Below, one piece after another: positions 34,633 through 46,902 of a stretch of 64,000 nucleotides of DNA (positions are counted from its first letter, which is position 1; every line of letters begins with the position of its first letter). Below the pieces are notes generated by a model, which worked only from the letters and a program-made list of their open reading frames with translations, did no database searches and was not told the DNA's origin. The DNA lies in the NCBI GenBank assembly GCA_019614645.1, contig JABWDB010000001.1:21679501-21743500 (forward strand), written 5' to 3'. Source of the stretch: Stratiolaelaps scimitus. Lineage: Eukaryota > Arthropoda > Arachnida > Mesostigmata > Laelapidae. The position numbers were made by a program, and so were the translations under genes.

Positions 34633-36106
34633 GTGAGGGTACACCGCATTCGGCGTCTTGTGTTGTGTCTAACGCGCTTGAAGGTATTAAAACTGCCACA
34701 CGTCGACAACCGCAAAGAAACGAACCCTCTTAAAAACACCGGTCCGTTCAACTGCCGGCCCAAATATCACAGAGACGTATATCCTCTTCGAGACAATTTG
34801 TGTTGCTCTTGTCTATAATAACTCTATAGTAGTGTGCAAGCCTCATATGATTTCACCAAACGAAAATCCAGGACGATAGAGCCTTAGACACTGAAGCGTG
34901 ATTGATACATTTTCAACAAACGCACCCTCGGCAAATCATCAGCCAAAATTCAGCTTTCAAAACAGTAGTCACTTTTGTCTTGGTGGGATCTTTATAATAT
35001 AAATCCTAACCAAACACATCGCTTCATTGAGTAGCACTGAACTCACCCCATCCTAACGGAATGACGTTTTATACCAACCACGACATAAACTGAATGGACA
35101 ATATATAATACAGAGGGTGGCCGTTCCTTCCCTGTTAATTTCTATATCGTAGCCGAGATGTGCTCACGCCCACACTATAATATTCACGACTCTGCGGGCA
35201 TCTGCACGGGACAGGCAGCCGAAATGCAGCTAATCGAAGCGAACTACATACGATTCACCTGACGGGTACGATAAATATCATATACAACATCGACCTGAAA
35301 TTGTTACAATGATGACACAGCAAATACGATTCAGCCGTGTACCAATTATTCTGTAATTAATATAATCATGACACCGTTAGTATTTATGTGCATTACGCTA
35401 GTGTGGTGATCGCCTTTGTGTGTCGATATATCCTCACGCCATTATTCACGTTAATTATTCGCCATTATCTGTTCTTTGTTTGTCCTGATTAGGATGTATT
35501 ATATCTGGAGTGGGCTGCTGCTGTGCGTCGGTCGACCAGAGGTGCATAAAAAAACGCACCAAAATAGAGTCACAGTGATTTTTTTCTGGTGACGACTATT
35601 GTACGTTCGATATCCGAGGTAATAGGATATTTTTGATATTCTTTTTGTTTCATCTTACGCATTCGTTTTAGGGTAGTCGTTATTAATATCTATTATATAA
35701 TTAAAAGATATAGAATTCTAAGTCATAATCTATTTGCTCCATTGCCTCATTTTTACTTCACACGGAGCTATACTATTTGTAGAATTATTCGTGAGCGAAT
35801 GAATACTGCAACAACGTGGGGGAAATCGGACCGAAGGGTCTGCTTGGGCTGGGTTGTTGCTCAACATCAATGTACGACTTCTGCAACGCAAGCCGCAAAC
35901 GATTGCGGATTAGTGCAGAGTTCATTCTGTTGACGGGTACGTTCTGCTTGGTCTGTTGCAAGCCTCGTCAGGCAATCAGGCAGTAGCCGGAAACTCAGGC
36001 ATCTGGGGCCTGACAAAATGTGGTTCAAAAACGACAACAGGAAACGGCGAAGTGAAGAAGATTTCGCGCTTTGTCAGTGACTATCGTAGCACGTCTCTGT
36101 ACTCAC
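34633..36106. other. Unassigned AT-rich DNA
   Basis: No supported gene. A minus-strand GGATGGG/GTGAGT donor-like site near 35.04 kb has a short open segment behind it, but its acceptor is weak and it was not called. Confidence 0.45.
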
Positions 36107-36122
36107 CCAGAAGGTCCTGCAA
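36107..36122 (-). CDS. Possible 16-base microexon
   Basis: On the minus strand a long pyrimidine tract, derived from the CT repeat region and ending CGCCTCTCAG, is followed by TTGCAGGACCTTCTGG and then GTGAGTACAG, both excellent splice signals. The exon would encode LQDLL plus one base. Such a short exon could well be a chance pairing of a good acceptor and a good donor. Confidence 0.22.
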
Positions 36123-36192
36123 CTGAGAGGCGAATACGACAATAAAGAGAGACAGAGTCCGAGATTAGGTTTCTAATCTCGTTGAGCTCTCC

Positions 36193-36210
36193 GTCTCTCT
36201 CTCTCTCTCC
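36193..36210. repeat. (CT)n microsatellite
   Basis: Nine CT units next to the polypyrimidine tract of the possible microexon at 36107. Confidence 0.85.
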
Positions 36211-37168
36211 CTCGAGCGGGGTGGGTTGTGAGTTTCTCAATTATTCAGTTTGATTTCGTTAGCCCTTGTCATGGTCACGTTTCCTGAGATAGCTAAAGGG
36301 ATCTGTCCTAAAGAATTACTCTAAGGTCATTCGGCGTACACCATCGCATGGACAATTTCAACATGCTATTACCAACAAGAAGTGTCACTGAGCTTGCTGT
36401 TCAAACTGGTCAAATTTTTCAATACAGCTGGTACACCATATAAAAAATTGCTTTTTATTACGTCATGCTACGAATTTTGGAATCCGAAATATCGTCAGTG
36501 AGTGTCCGTCTTGAATCTGTATAATATTTTTTTCTGGTATCTTTCTCCGAGGATACAGTTAGATTTATTGCGCATTGTCAACTGTAGCACGATGGGACGG
36601 CTGTAATTTCTGTCACAAGACATATTATACCTAGATATCATTTCAACCCTCCAAAGTGAAAAACAACAAGGACCCAAAAAAATACGCGTTATCTATGAAG
36701 AATAAAGGCAAAAAGGAACCCAGTTCCTCCATCTCTCATAACCAGCGAGCAAATCATCAGATACAAAACGGCTGTTCTTGATGAGATTATGTAACTTGTA
36801 GTTGCGACGGCCAGAGCCGCACTAGCGACGCCAATGTGTGATATTCATGAGTAATAAGTAAGCACAAAAGATAATCGTAGACAATGAATTACGCGTGTTG
36901 TGGCCATTGCTTCTTCCGATACGTTGGCTTCTTTTCCCCCCGTCGCGTTTGCTCGGATCAGACAAAATTATAGTCCTCTGATTTCTCCGACTTGAAAGGC
37001 ACTACCTCCTGGTGGCGTTCTACCGAACGAAGTTGGCCCGCACAGTTTTCACTGGTTTGGATAGATATACCATCTATAAGTGTGCCAAGTACACGTAAAC
37101 ATCACGTTGAATAAAGCCAACCTAACATATCGTGTTTGTGCCGGGCTGTCCTTGTGATTAGATTACCG
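36211..37168. other. Unassigned DNA downstream of LINE relic
   Basis: Lies 3' of the minus-strand LINE relic and may include its decayed 3' UTR. No gene is visible. Confidence 0.4.
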
Positions 37169-37606
37169 CTAATTAGTATTCTTGCTTTGCTGCATAAATC
37201 CTCCGAGGCGAACGTTGTCCCTCAGTTTGTTTGCCTGCGTAGAAGGCGTTTCAGGTAAAATTGAGCTTTTGAAGCCAGCAATCATTTTCGTTGCCCTAAC
37301 CTCAGCATTCTTTAAAGGCCTTTGCGTCCAATCTATGTACTTCTGACCTTGAATATAATAGCTTGGCCTGATGCCAGGAAAATTTAGCCCCGCTGAGAGC
37401 CATATTGAGCAAATAGCAGGACAATCTGCCAGTTGACTTCGCCCGTATGGAGTTACTACCTCAATTTTATAATCACCGTAACAAAGTTCAGATAAATGAG
37501 TTGATAGACATGCGAAGCTGCTCCTCAGTGAAATTTTAGATCGAACAGGCCGAGTGCGGGGCTTAAACGAACAAAGTTGAATCGGCCAAGTTGGAAACCT
37601 GATCAA
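37169..37606 (-). mobile_element. Non-LTR retrotransposon RT C-terminal (thumb) relic
   Basis: A 145-codon minus frame contains ICSIWLSAGL, YYIQGQKYIDWTQ and LKNAEVRATKMIAGFKS. This corresponds to the C-terminal region of CR1/Jockey-type LINE polymerases, where an EYASxVWxPY segment is followed by KDIxxLExVQRRATKLI. The RATKMI core is nearly intact. The downstream sequence loses the SYEERL helix, and upstream the palm domain is not readable. It is an old truncated copy. The frame is unusually long because the decay happens to have left few stops. Confidence 0.72.
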
Positions 37607-39723
37607 CCCAAGACGGATCTATACATGATAATTAAAACATGTTGTTGTGTTGTCCTGAAGCAACTGCAAACTTCGGATACTAACATTTGGATTCTTGATA
37701 GAAATTTCGCGATGCTTCATGCCTTATTGCCGCAGGATATGCCCAAGCGCTACTTAGCGATAGTGTATAATAAAGAAGATCTGCTATAGTTTTATTTTGT
37801 GCCATTCAAATGGAGAATAAAATGGGTCGAAATGTTCCGCACACCAATGTTATATCGATAGGATTATTTTCGTTGAATAGGACCACCAACACAAAAATCC
37901 CGAGGATTTCACCCCATTCGAACTCGTTCCACCCGTATTATTAATGAGCAAACGGCGTTCACTTTTACTCGACGTGAACAGAAAAGAGGGCTCCTCGCCA
38001 ATCAACGCGGGTACTTTTGAGCATTAAATGTACATTTCAAAGCAGTACTTATAGAACATAAGGTGTTATAAGCACGATGACATGGGACGTATACGGCGTA
38101 TGTCTTAAATTCTAGTCCCTGTATCGGAAAGACGATTTGAATACCCTAAATGGGTAGCTTCAATGGAGTGGTTGGTTAACGGTAGGAAAGTCGAGGGACG
38201 AGCTGGACCCCACAAGTGAATTGGATACCAGCGGCAATGAGATGACTGGAACGAGGTAAGGGAGGGACCTCAGCAAGGTAGACGGGATTCTCTAATAATA
38301 AAATCGACTTACTAAAACCGCATAACTATAACGAGTAACTAACGTGGAATAACTATAAGCAAATAGGCGCGAATCCGATCTATCAGCTACGTCGAGCGAG
38401 ACAGTAGAATGATGTTCGAGTTACGAGGACCCTGTCGCGTAAAGAGTGAAAAGGTGAGGTTGTGCCTAGGCGTCAATGGCCACAATGTGTGATGCAGTTC
38501 GTTACCACGCGACATAAAGCAGTACCGTACGACGAGATCCCGGTACTACAGAATATACCCCCCCCCGCCCATCAACGGTATTATAATTAAGCAAATCGTG
38601 AATCATCGTATTGAGCTTCGCTTCAAAGATCTAAGCTTTACAATTAAACTCCTGCCGGCCCACATCGAATATTTTAGTCGCCTCTAAAAAAGGACACTTT
38701 TACCTTTGATCAAACCGTGTCGTATCTCCATCCGAGTCCCGGTTCAAGCCAACTACAGCTTCTCTTGTCTGCCCCAAGCCACACCTCTTTTCTGTGACTT
38801 TAGCACAATGTGTAACCAAACTTTAGTCCCACTACGTTGCCGCCTGCCCGATCTAGCCAGCTCGGCGTTGAATCATTGAGCGTTCCGCTTTTAACCTATT
38901 GTCGCCTCCGCCGTCACGTTCATCGCCTTCAGGTTGTTCGGACGACTTTGGCCGTGCCAGTGCTTTTCAAAGGCGAGAGAGAATTTGACGCGGCTTTCTC
39001 TTCTCGTGTCGGCAGCCGATTCAATGCCGTCGCTGACTCACCTGTGCGCGAAACCACGCAGCTGTACCAACGCAAAGAATGGCAACAAAAGGCACTCCTA
39101 CACATCCTCCTCTTCCTCTATTGGGACTCGACGCCGAACGTCGATGTCATCCGTCCATTCGGATCCTACATCGACTTGAGTAAATTGATAGATTTATTTC
39201 AGAGTTAGCGTTAGTTCGGTGGGCAGAGTTCAACGGTCGCTTTTCATTGTGAAAGCTACTTTGGTCGGTCGACTGATTACAAGCACTATGTTCAGTCTTT
39301 CAAAGCGATAGAACTGACCAGGAAATTGGCACTTAAATTCATTTCTACAGGATCATGTCGTTTGCTGCTTCAATGGAATCGACTTACTGAAAAGAAAATC
39401 ACTCGGGACTCAGATGTTACATATTTCTAGTACGGGTAAATGTAATCCAACTTTAACTAGAGCTGAACGTAATCCAAGTAACGCAGAACTTGGGCTCTTT
39501 TTAGAAGAAGGTTTAGAAAAAGAAGGCCTGCCACTCTGGATGAGGTGAGAGACAATGGCTCAACAGCTATCCACGTAAAAAAAGGAGATGAAGATAATTG
39601 ATATGATGTGTTTACTATCGTTCAATGGTGGCGTCACAACATATGAATCATTTATGGACGGGCAATCGTTCATAAGTGATTCGCAAATGGTTGTGCTGAG
39701 CTCTTTTCTAGTCTTGATCTGAT
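37607..39723. other. Unassigned DNA, small GC-rich island at 38.8-39.2 kb
   Basis: Would carry the RT palm of the minus-strand LINE relic, but no motif is readable. A plus frame at 38837-39208 is open but unmatched; within it the minus strand shows a good ACAG/GTGAGT donor near 39041-39046 without a matching long open frame, which might mark a non-coding leader exon. A plus GTAAGG donor at 38255 has a short open segment behind it. Confidence 0.4.
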
Positions 39724-39900
39724 CGAGCCCGCTCGCATGGTGTACTCGTGCGCACCTTGCAACCGGAGGAGCCACGTGTAGCGCATGGGTTCGATCCCCA
39801 CCGTTGCACATTTGTATTTAGGGGTTCGTCTTACGAATCAATGCAAAAACCTATCCGGTGAACGTTAAATGTTTAAGGCTGAGAGTCAGCCCGAAAACAT
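39724..39900 (+). mobile_element. tRNA-derived SINE, family B (near full length)
   Basis: Starts GAGCCCGCTCGCATGGTGT, carries an RNA polymerase III B-box-like GGGTTCGATCCCC at 39787-39799, then TTGCACATTTGTATTT, an AATGC link, and the 3' domain GAACGTTAAATG...CAGCCCGAAAAC. The same order is found at 61805-61975. Pieces of it occur at 17968, 42888, 48228 and 56403. Confidence 0.75.
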
Positions 39901-40288
39901 TTCGTTATTCTTGATCTGTTCACATGGTTCGCCTGTGTGTGCTTTTCGTTCATCGAATACATTTCATATTCGACTGTGTCCGAACCTCAACTATCCGTTG
40001 TTAGCTGTGTAGTAATATATGTAAACACACACGCACACACAGACACACAACATTGCCAATTTCAACCACGGGCACCCAGCTGCAGATGGTGCATTCTCCG
40101 GTGAGGGCAACGGGTTCGCATTAATATTATCCACCGCATAAGTGAAGTTACCTCAAAGAAACCTGCATCATTACAACAATGATTCTGTAATATTTGCCAA
40201 ATCCTGTTTTCACAATGAGTGTAAAAAGCGTTTGCCCTTTTCGCTGCAACACTCGCAAACCTTTAGACTTTCTGCTTACGTAGCTAGG

Positions 40289-40308
40289 TATATATATATA
40301 TATATATA
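40289..40308. repeat. (TA)n microsatellite
   Basis: Ten TA units. Confidence 0.9.
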
Positions 40309-40595
40309 CATATCGCTAGATGGGTATAAGCTGCGCAACTCATTGTTTCGTAAGAGTAGAATTATGACAACATACACAATTCGTGCCTCTCGAGAGGCGG
40401 CGGAATTTCAAACCCGGAGTTTCAACGTATTCGTCCAGGTCATCATTTGAACTATATGAATAATGAGCATATTTTATGAGAAAATATGGAGGCGCGCAGC
40501 AGGGGAATCTATTCGAGTTCATGTGTTCAAAAAATATGGTCATTATTCATTTTAAATCTATAAATATATAGACATATATTTAATAGATTTGAAAC

Positions 40596-40700
40596 GTCAC
40601 TGGCTGCAGAAAGCCGGATTCGGCAGGTTCGAGTCCCGCTACGTGGCATATAAGAGAACTTAATCACTGTAAAAAGTGCAGCTCCTTCAACAAATCAACA
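40596..40700 (+). mobile_element. tRNA-derived SINE, family A
   Basis: Contains CTGGCTGCAGAAAGCCGG, a B-box GGTTCGAGTCC at 40626-40636, then a tail TAAGAGAACTTAATCACTG and AAAAAGTGCAGCTCC. The same tail follows the tRNA-like part of the copy at 43900. The 5' A-box part is not recognisable. Confidence 0.7.
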
Positions 40701-42887
40701 CTCGTTAAAAAACCCAAAACATAATGCCACAGACAGTGGGGCCAACTTTAGACATAAGGTTCTAAATAGAATACAGAACAATAATGTATATATATATATA
40801 CATAGTTCCCTGTCCTTATTTTACCTTCGATGTCACATCGGAGTCTCCAATGGGACCTTCACGATATGCCCCGTGGTTGTCATGAAAATGGTACGCGGCT
40901 CTTCCTGCATAAACGTATAACCTTACAAAACGTTTAGAAAGTCAATATGTGTAGCTGTGTCAAATATGTTTATACGCTATACCAGATGTTCTTATTGTAA
41001 TTAGTTTATAGACGTCCCTGGTTTTACCAAAACATTTCTACGATTCCCCCCTATGAGTTGTTTTTGCTCTGATTCCCCCGAGAAATACTCGATTGTGACG
41101 AGGGGTCTACCTCAAATCGCCTCATGAATACACTATAACGTATACGATCCTTACACAAATTCAGAACTGGACTGCAAGGCTTGAGAAACACTGTTTTGGT
41201 ATTAGGGCTAATTTACGAAACAGTTATGACATTCCAGTTCACCTACGGCCCACTGCTCGAAGTGATATAACATAAAATAACGACCTGCTTATCTAGTGCA
41301 TTGTGAGGAAATAAAAGTGGTCCGTCCTTATATTTGTCTCATTAGGAAACACGAGAGCCAAAGCGATTGTATGGGACAAATACGTTTGCCATGTTACCTT
41401 TTGTGCTGTTAGTGCAAACTGTTCATTCATAGTAGTTTCGTATCTATTGCAATATACAATACTCTTTTGTTGAGTTTTGCTTCGAAATATGCTCAGCTAT
41501 TGTATCCATCCTTTAACAAACGAAGACAATCTCCAATTTCGAATGACGCAGACGAAATAACTCAGTTGAACAATAGCCATCATTTTTATCGGATTCCCTG
41601 CTGTATCTGGGAGTGTCCATTGTCAACTTCTCAGCAGTGAATACAATTTCCAACGCTCGATAATAATCCTAGTATAGGAGCTAGTTCGTAGCTTGAGTTT
41701 CCGGCAAGGCAAATAATAGATCGGACAGATTACGAATTACTGCGTCCCACCAGTATAATAGTTGATCTATCTACTTGGTAAACCTGCCCCAGTAGATGCC
41801 AGCCTTGGTAGACCGGCCGCAGTAGCTGGAGGGCCTAGACCTAAAATCATTCGTTAGTTCCAAGTTGATCTGGTCAACTTTCTCAGATAAATCTTAGCCC
41901 AAAGATGTTTTGCCATGTGTTGCCAAAATGCAGTCACGAGTCGCACTGTGACCAAATTAATTTCAACCTTAATAAATAGCTTTCCACCACCTGTATGGGT
42001 GGGTGCCATATATTACACGCTCGTGGCTCGCAACTGTTTTCGTGGAATACTACGTAAATGATTACGACGGTTAGATATAATGCTCAAAGACAAGGTCATA
42101 GTAGTAAATGCTTTGAATTAACTACACAACAGCACTTCACGTTACAGGAATGCTACAGAAGAAGTGAATATATTGCACCTTAACAAAACTAAGCCGACGA
42201 ATACTGGAGAATATGAAGTTTAATAGCATAGCACGATTTCAATGGAAGGGTTTCGCGTCGCAATATCGAGTTCGTTTTTAATTGCTTCAGGGTGTTCTTA
42301 CAAATAGTGCTCATCTCTTGTTGTTTTTGCTTACTCAAATTTAGCATCGCCGAACCAGAAACGAGATACGATCTTCGCAACTCCTGGCAGGAATAAACCT
42401 TCGCAACTCTTCAATGCCAATAGATGAAGAAAGGTCCGTTTGAGAAATATTCACACAATAACTCCCCTGACGATTCCCGCGTTCTCTATGGGAACTACGA
42501 GAGTTCGATGTTCGCGACTGAGAGCGATGATACCCATGAATAGCGGTGTGTGTACACACGTGTATTTAGAGTGCTTTGTATATTAACTCTTATTGTATTA
42601 TACTAAATACTGCGTATCGCTTCCAGTGAAGCTGGCTCAGAAAGACGGACTCTGTGTTCTCAGCCATGAGCTACCGCGACACAAACTATGATTAATCCAA
42701 GAATAGTAATCCCACAAGCCTTATGACTAGAATATATGCTGAATTTAATTTCATTGCTAACCGGCAAGCTTTTCATGTAAAAGCCAGAGCAAAGCATACT
42801 GATAATAAATTAATATCATATTAATGATAATAATCATAGTAGAAACTAAATGCATACTAGAAACGATCATATTGTCTTATTTTTAAA
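40701..42887. other. Unassigned AT-rich DNA
   Basis: No open frame with a recognisable domain or good splice pair on either strand. A short TA run lies near 40790. Confidence 0.55.
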
Positions 42888-42955
42888 GCAATGCCGAAAA
42901 CACTTGTGCCGTGGTTAAATATTGACTGTGGGTCAGCCCAGGAAAATGTTGAGTC
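42888..42955 (+). mobile_element. SINE family B, 3' fragment
   Basis: Reads CAATGCCGAAAACACTTGTG, then GTTAAATATTGACTGTGGGTC and AGCCCAGGAAAAT, matching the 3' half of the copy at 61805-61975. Confidence 0.65.
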
Positions 42956-43899
42956 GAAGTTACACTGGGAGCCCGCAAACAGCTAAAGGATTTGATGATT
43001 AAACGCTTGAACGCGCCCGTTTGCCACCCGGCACAGCGGAAACTCCATTCGCGGTCAAGCCACAGCTGTTGCCACAGTCGCTGCAGACTGTGCGCGAAAT
43101 GTAAATGTCATTTCCACCCCAGCCGGTTTCTTGAAATCGAGATAGATGCATCTCTCCATCTAGCTTACTACTTCAAACTATACTGGCAGGACCTTTTCCC
43201 CTTGAGAATGCTGGGCGATGTTTCTCAGCTTCCGTTCAGGACCGAAGACCACAGATGACCTAGTTGGCCTTCCCTAGAAGAAAGCATCACAACGACCTCT
43301 TAGTGATACGAAGCTTTTAATCCTGCGCGGCTCCCTCCTCAAGGGACCGGAAGAGGTATCGCGTCGTGTGGGATATACTTGTCAGGACAAATTTGGCCAG
43401 GCCTCCAGGCTGGTTCAACCTCACGACGTTGACTGTGGACGACCGCGACCCTGGAGGGAATTCTTGCTGATTGGCTACCAGTGAACGGCTAAAGGGAATA
43501 TATGGTAAGCACATAACGGCATAAAAGCCAGCGAATTAGAGGTCAAGATGTTTAGCAAGAATACGCTACTCCATAACCCCTTATCTATGCTGCTCCGTGC
43601 GTCGATTAGAGGAGTAGTCTCAAAAGTATAAATGTAATAGATTAATATAGAGATGTTTCGGCTTGTCGTTTCAAGCTGAAACATGTCCAACGAGGTCTGA
43701 TCAACTCATGCATAATTAGGCTGCGCAATGGTCTCAAGCTGTACGTTGCTCAACGTGGGTTGTTGAAGGACAATATTGTCAACCGCTCCAATGAACAACT
43801 CACTCATTCTCTCCAGGTCTCCAGGGAAGAACCCGTATTTATGGCACTGCTCTTCGCAACGATTCGCGACCATTCAAAATCACCATCGATACCTGTGGC
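42956..43899. other. Unassigned DNA
   Basis: Open frames at 42992-43258 (+) and 43317-43514 (-) have no recognisable domain. Nothing else is supported. Confidence 0.5.
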
Positions 43900-44030
43900 T
43901 TCGACTTTTACAGCCAGTCTCTGGCTGTAAAAAACCGGAGGTCTCTGGATTGAGTCCTCCGACGAAACATCTAAGAGAACTTAAACATTGTAAAAATTGC
44001 AGTTCTTTTACTAAACCAATAAACCTTCAA
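43900..44030 (+). mobile_element. tRNA-derived SINE, family A (diverged)
   Basis: CTGGCTGTAAAAAACCGG, a degenerate B-box GGATTGAGTCC at 43948-43958, then TAAGAGAACTTAAACATTG and AAAAATTGCAGTTC, parallel to 40596-40700. The palindromic element at 44094 lies just downstream. Confidence 0.65.
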
Positions 44031-44093
44031 CTTATCTTACCTCACCCTGGAAAATAAACAATAAACTCATTCATTCGTTTTCTTATGTATATA

Positions 44094-44207
44094 TGGACCA
44101 TCCAAAAATATAAGTGAATTTATGTAATTTATTATATATATAGACATATATATATATATATATATATAATAAACGACATAAATTCACTTCTATTGTCGGA
44201 TGGTCCA
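44094..44207. mobile_element. Palindromic MITE-like element
   Basis: Left arm 44094-44125 (TGGACCATCC then AAAAATATAAGTG...) and right arm 44176-44207 are 32-base inverted repeats with only a few mismatches, and the pairing extends into the inner AATTTATTATATAT. The whole 114 bases can fold on themselves around a TA run. There is no coding content. This is the form of a non-autonomous DNA transposon derived by inverted duplication. I could not identify a clear target-site duplication. Confidence 0.7.
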
Positions 44208-46902
44208 TTGCATTCTTCTTATTTGCGTGTCGAGCAATGCACAAGAGTAATGAGAGAATTGCATGAGATGCTCCAATCGAGCGACGAGATAACCACAGAC
44301 AATGTTAGACATTGCGTCTACCAAGTCATTTGTTTTTGCTTTACTGCTAATTGCCGTTTTTAAGTGGAGTGGCCAACAGGGAGTAATCACATGAGTACGT
44401 ATACCCCACCAGTGATAACGGGGTCAGGCCTCGTTGGCCTCTTCCTCTGCTCTCCATTGGTGGGTGGCCATCTTGGCCACGTCATGCCATGGGTTGTCGT
44501 GTCGAGCTCAGGGTGCGACAATGGTTCGGCGGCTTTATGGAAGGTCATTTGTGCACAGCTTCTTGTATGCGCCCTCTAAGGACATCCTCCCGAGCTCAAC
44601 CGACAGGCGCACTGCATGGTTGGGTGCTTACTTGCACGCAGTTAATATTAATACATATCACCGTTATAAATTACACTATAAACGAACGTATTCATACTGC
44701 GCTGTCCGCTAGCACCGTGACACGTTACATACTTTTTTGATTGCCTCAGTACAATTCTGTTAGAAGCTAAAATATATCGTCGGTTAGGCATTTTTCTTAG
44801 GCGTTGCACCACTCACAGTTCACGTTTCCCCTTGTAATAGGCTCCTCACATTACCCAACGGCAAGCGGATTATGCAATAAATTATGAGAAAGCGAATTTA
44901 TGCTGTCTATTGAGGTTATCCACCTTAATATATAGACTCCATAGGTTCGCTTTCCTCTGGACGTGTTTTTTTTCTTTAAATATGCACCCTGTACGAAACG
45001 GACTGAAGGCTCCTGTTCAAACAATGCCAACATCCGGATCTACGAACGTATCGGCATTACACGGGTGAGCCATGAAAGGCAAACGAATCCATCCGGCTTT
45101 AGCTTGTCCTAATGTATAAACTTCATGTTTTGATCATTTTCCTCTCGAATACGGCACCGACCATCGAAATTATTCTTGGGCGGACAGTAACTAACTGTAT
45201 AGCCCTGTTTTATCCGCTCTGTCCGATCGCTTCCGATGTAGATAAATAAAAAATAGCTGTTTTTCTCTCTATTTTTTATTGTACCTTAATGCCTGCTATT
45301 GATGCTCTGCTTGCAAAACCCTGAGCCTTAATGTGGCCAATTTCCGTTTTTTTTTGTCCATAATGTGTGATAATTGTAGTTCAAACTTCCTGCATGAAAG
45401 ACTGTTGCTGTTCCTACCTTAGAAGGGCTCTGAGACAGTCATTGACAACCAGAACGTCTGTTCCACCATATCTATCAACGATATTTAACATAATCCATTT
45501 GACATGATCCACATTATTTTGTTAATTTCCATCCATTTGTTCTCCGAACGACTTACTTCATCATTCGAGAACATAAAACAAAGCGTTGACCCGCGTATGT
45601 CTGGCCCCATAAAGAAATCCACGCCTTCTATTATAATATATGAGGTAGCAGCCTTTTATTTCTAGAGGTGAAATTCGAACCAAACACAAACAAGTGATAA
45701 TGCCTAAACGCAAGCTTATGTAAAATTTCCATGCAATTTCCCGCCTTCCTCTTCCCTTTCAGCGCGGCGCTTCTCAAGTCCACGACGATCCAGCGGGAAC
45801 GTTTGCCACAAGTAGCTTGTTCCTTCATCTCTCATTATTCACTTTCCGAATCCTTGCCGTTGATGCACGCCGAAGCAAGCAACACGGCACACGTGGACCC
45901 CATGAAGAACAACTCAACGAAAACGAGGCGAAGACACAAGCAGAATCTGCATGCTAACATTATCTCCAACCCCCGGCCGAGGCATCGTTCGGAAATTCCA
46001 CAATCTACAAAGTGCCCGGGGGGACAGGCGGGGGTGCATAGAGGAAAGGATACAACCTAAGCACATTTACGTCCCCAGCAATGTTCCCCTAATTTATGCA
46101 TGCATGTATGTATGTAGTGTCTGTGTGTGGGGGCGTTTGTTTGGCTGTGTGTGTGTGTGCATCTTGCACTTACCAGATCCCCCGTTGTCCTTCAGAGCGC
46201 GCGAAGGCCCGGGGGGGGGGACGGGGGGGACACAGTCCGCAGCCTGTAGCGCGCCTCGCTTTGCCGCATCCACCCAGAACAAGGAAGGAAGGAAGGAAGG
46301 CAGCTCCCATTTCGGATCAGTCACGAGGGGAAGCGAGCGGATGAAGAAGCCAAATAGGGCGAAGTGAAAGTAAAACAAAAGGGGAGAGAGCTTTGCGAAC
46401 TTCCAACCTACGCTCGTGCTGCTCAAGCCGTGGCTAAAGACAAATAAAAAAGAGGTTGTTGCCACGCGGTTTCTACAGAGAGGGCGGGTGAGGTGTCTAG
46501 GAGCTTTGCTCCCAGACAGATCCGTCGATTTTACTCGATTCCATAAATACCCCAATGCACACGTGACTAAAGCTCAGCACAACGCGTTCTTGGACTTCGC
46601 GGCTCTGAGGCAGAGTTGCGGTGTAGTATTATATGAATGAAAAGTCAATTTGGTTTGTGTTTATAGAAATACATTTGTTTCGTATGAACGTCTCAAAGAT
46701 TTTAAAATTTCAAGAGAGTCCCCTTGACACGGCTACGCACGTTGTTGCATGGTATCGTTGTTGCACGGTTCGCCGCGCACCTCATACCGAGGTGGGTGCC
46801 GGTCGGTGCGTCGAGCCCCGTTGTTTGCCACAGTATATGGTAAAATCCATGTACTGCAAACCGCGTGGGAACGTGTCGATTCGTTCTTTCTAGAAATTTC
46901 TA
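44208..46902. other. Unassigned DNA
   Basis: Contains GT/TGTA-rich sequence and a G-run near 46.10-46.23 kb and an AAGG repeat near 46.28 kb. The 138- and 153-codon frames at 45951-46367 (+) and 46094-46555 (-) overlap antisense to each other across these repeats, so neither is called. No gene is supported. Confidence 0.45.

Noticed and set aside
34248..34733. 161-codon plus-strand ORF as a whole gene
   Set aside because: It has no recognisable domain and is crossed by better splice-bounded segments on both strands. Only the short 3' part was kept as a candidate.
35050..35140. Minus exon before a GGATGGG/GTGAGT donor
   Set aside because: It is open for about 30 codons, but the acceptor is weak and the peptide is unremarkable.
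38187..38254. Short plus exon before a GTAAGG donor
   Set aside because: The peptide (SRDELDPTSELDTSG) is plausible, but the acceptor GGTTAACGGTAG lacks a pyrimidine tract and the segment is only about 22 codons.
37607..38800. RT palm domain upstream of the minus-strand LINE relic
   Set aside because: No YADD, motif A or motif B could be read in any minus frame.
46094..46555. 153-codon minus ORF
   Set aside because: It runs through GT, G-run and AAGG repeats, which keep several frames open. No domain.
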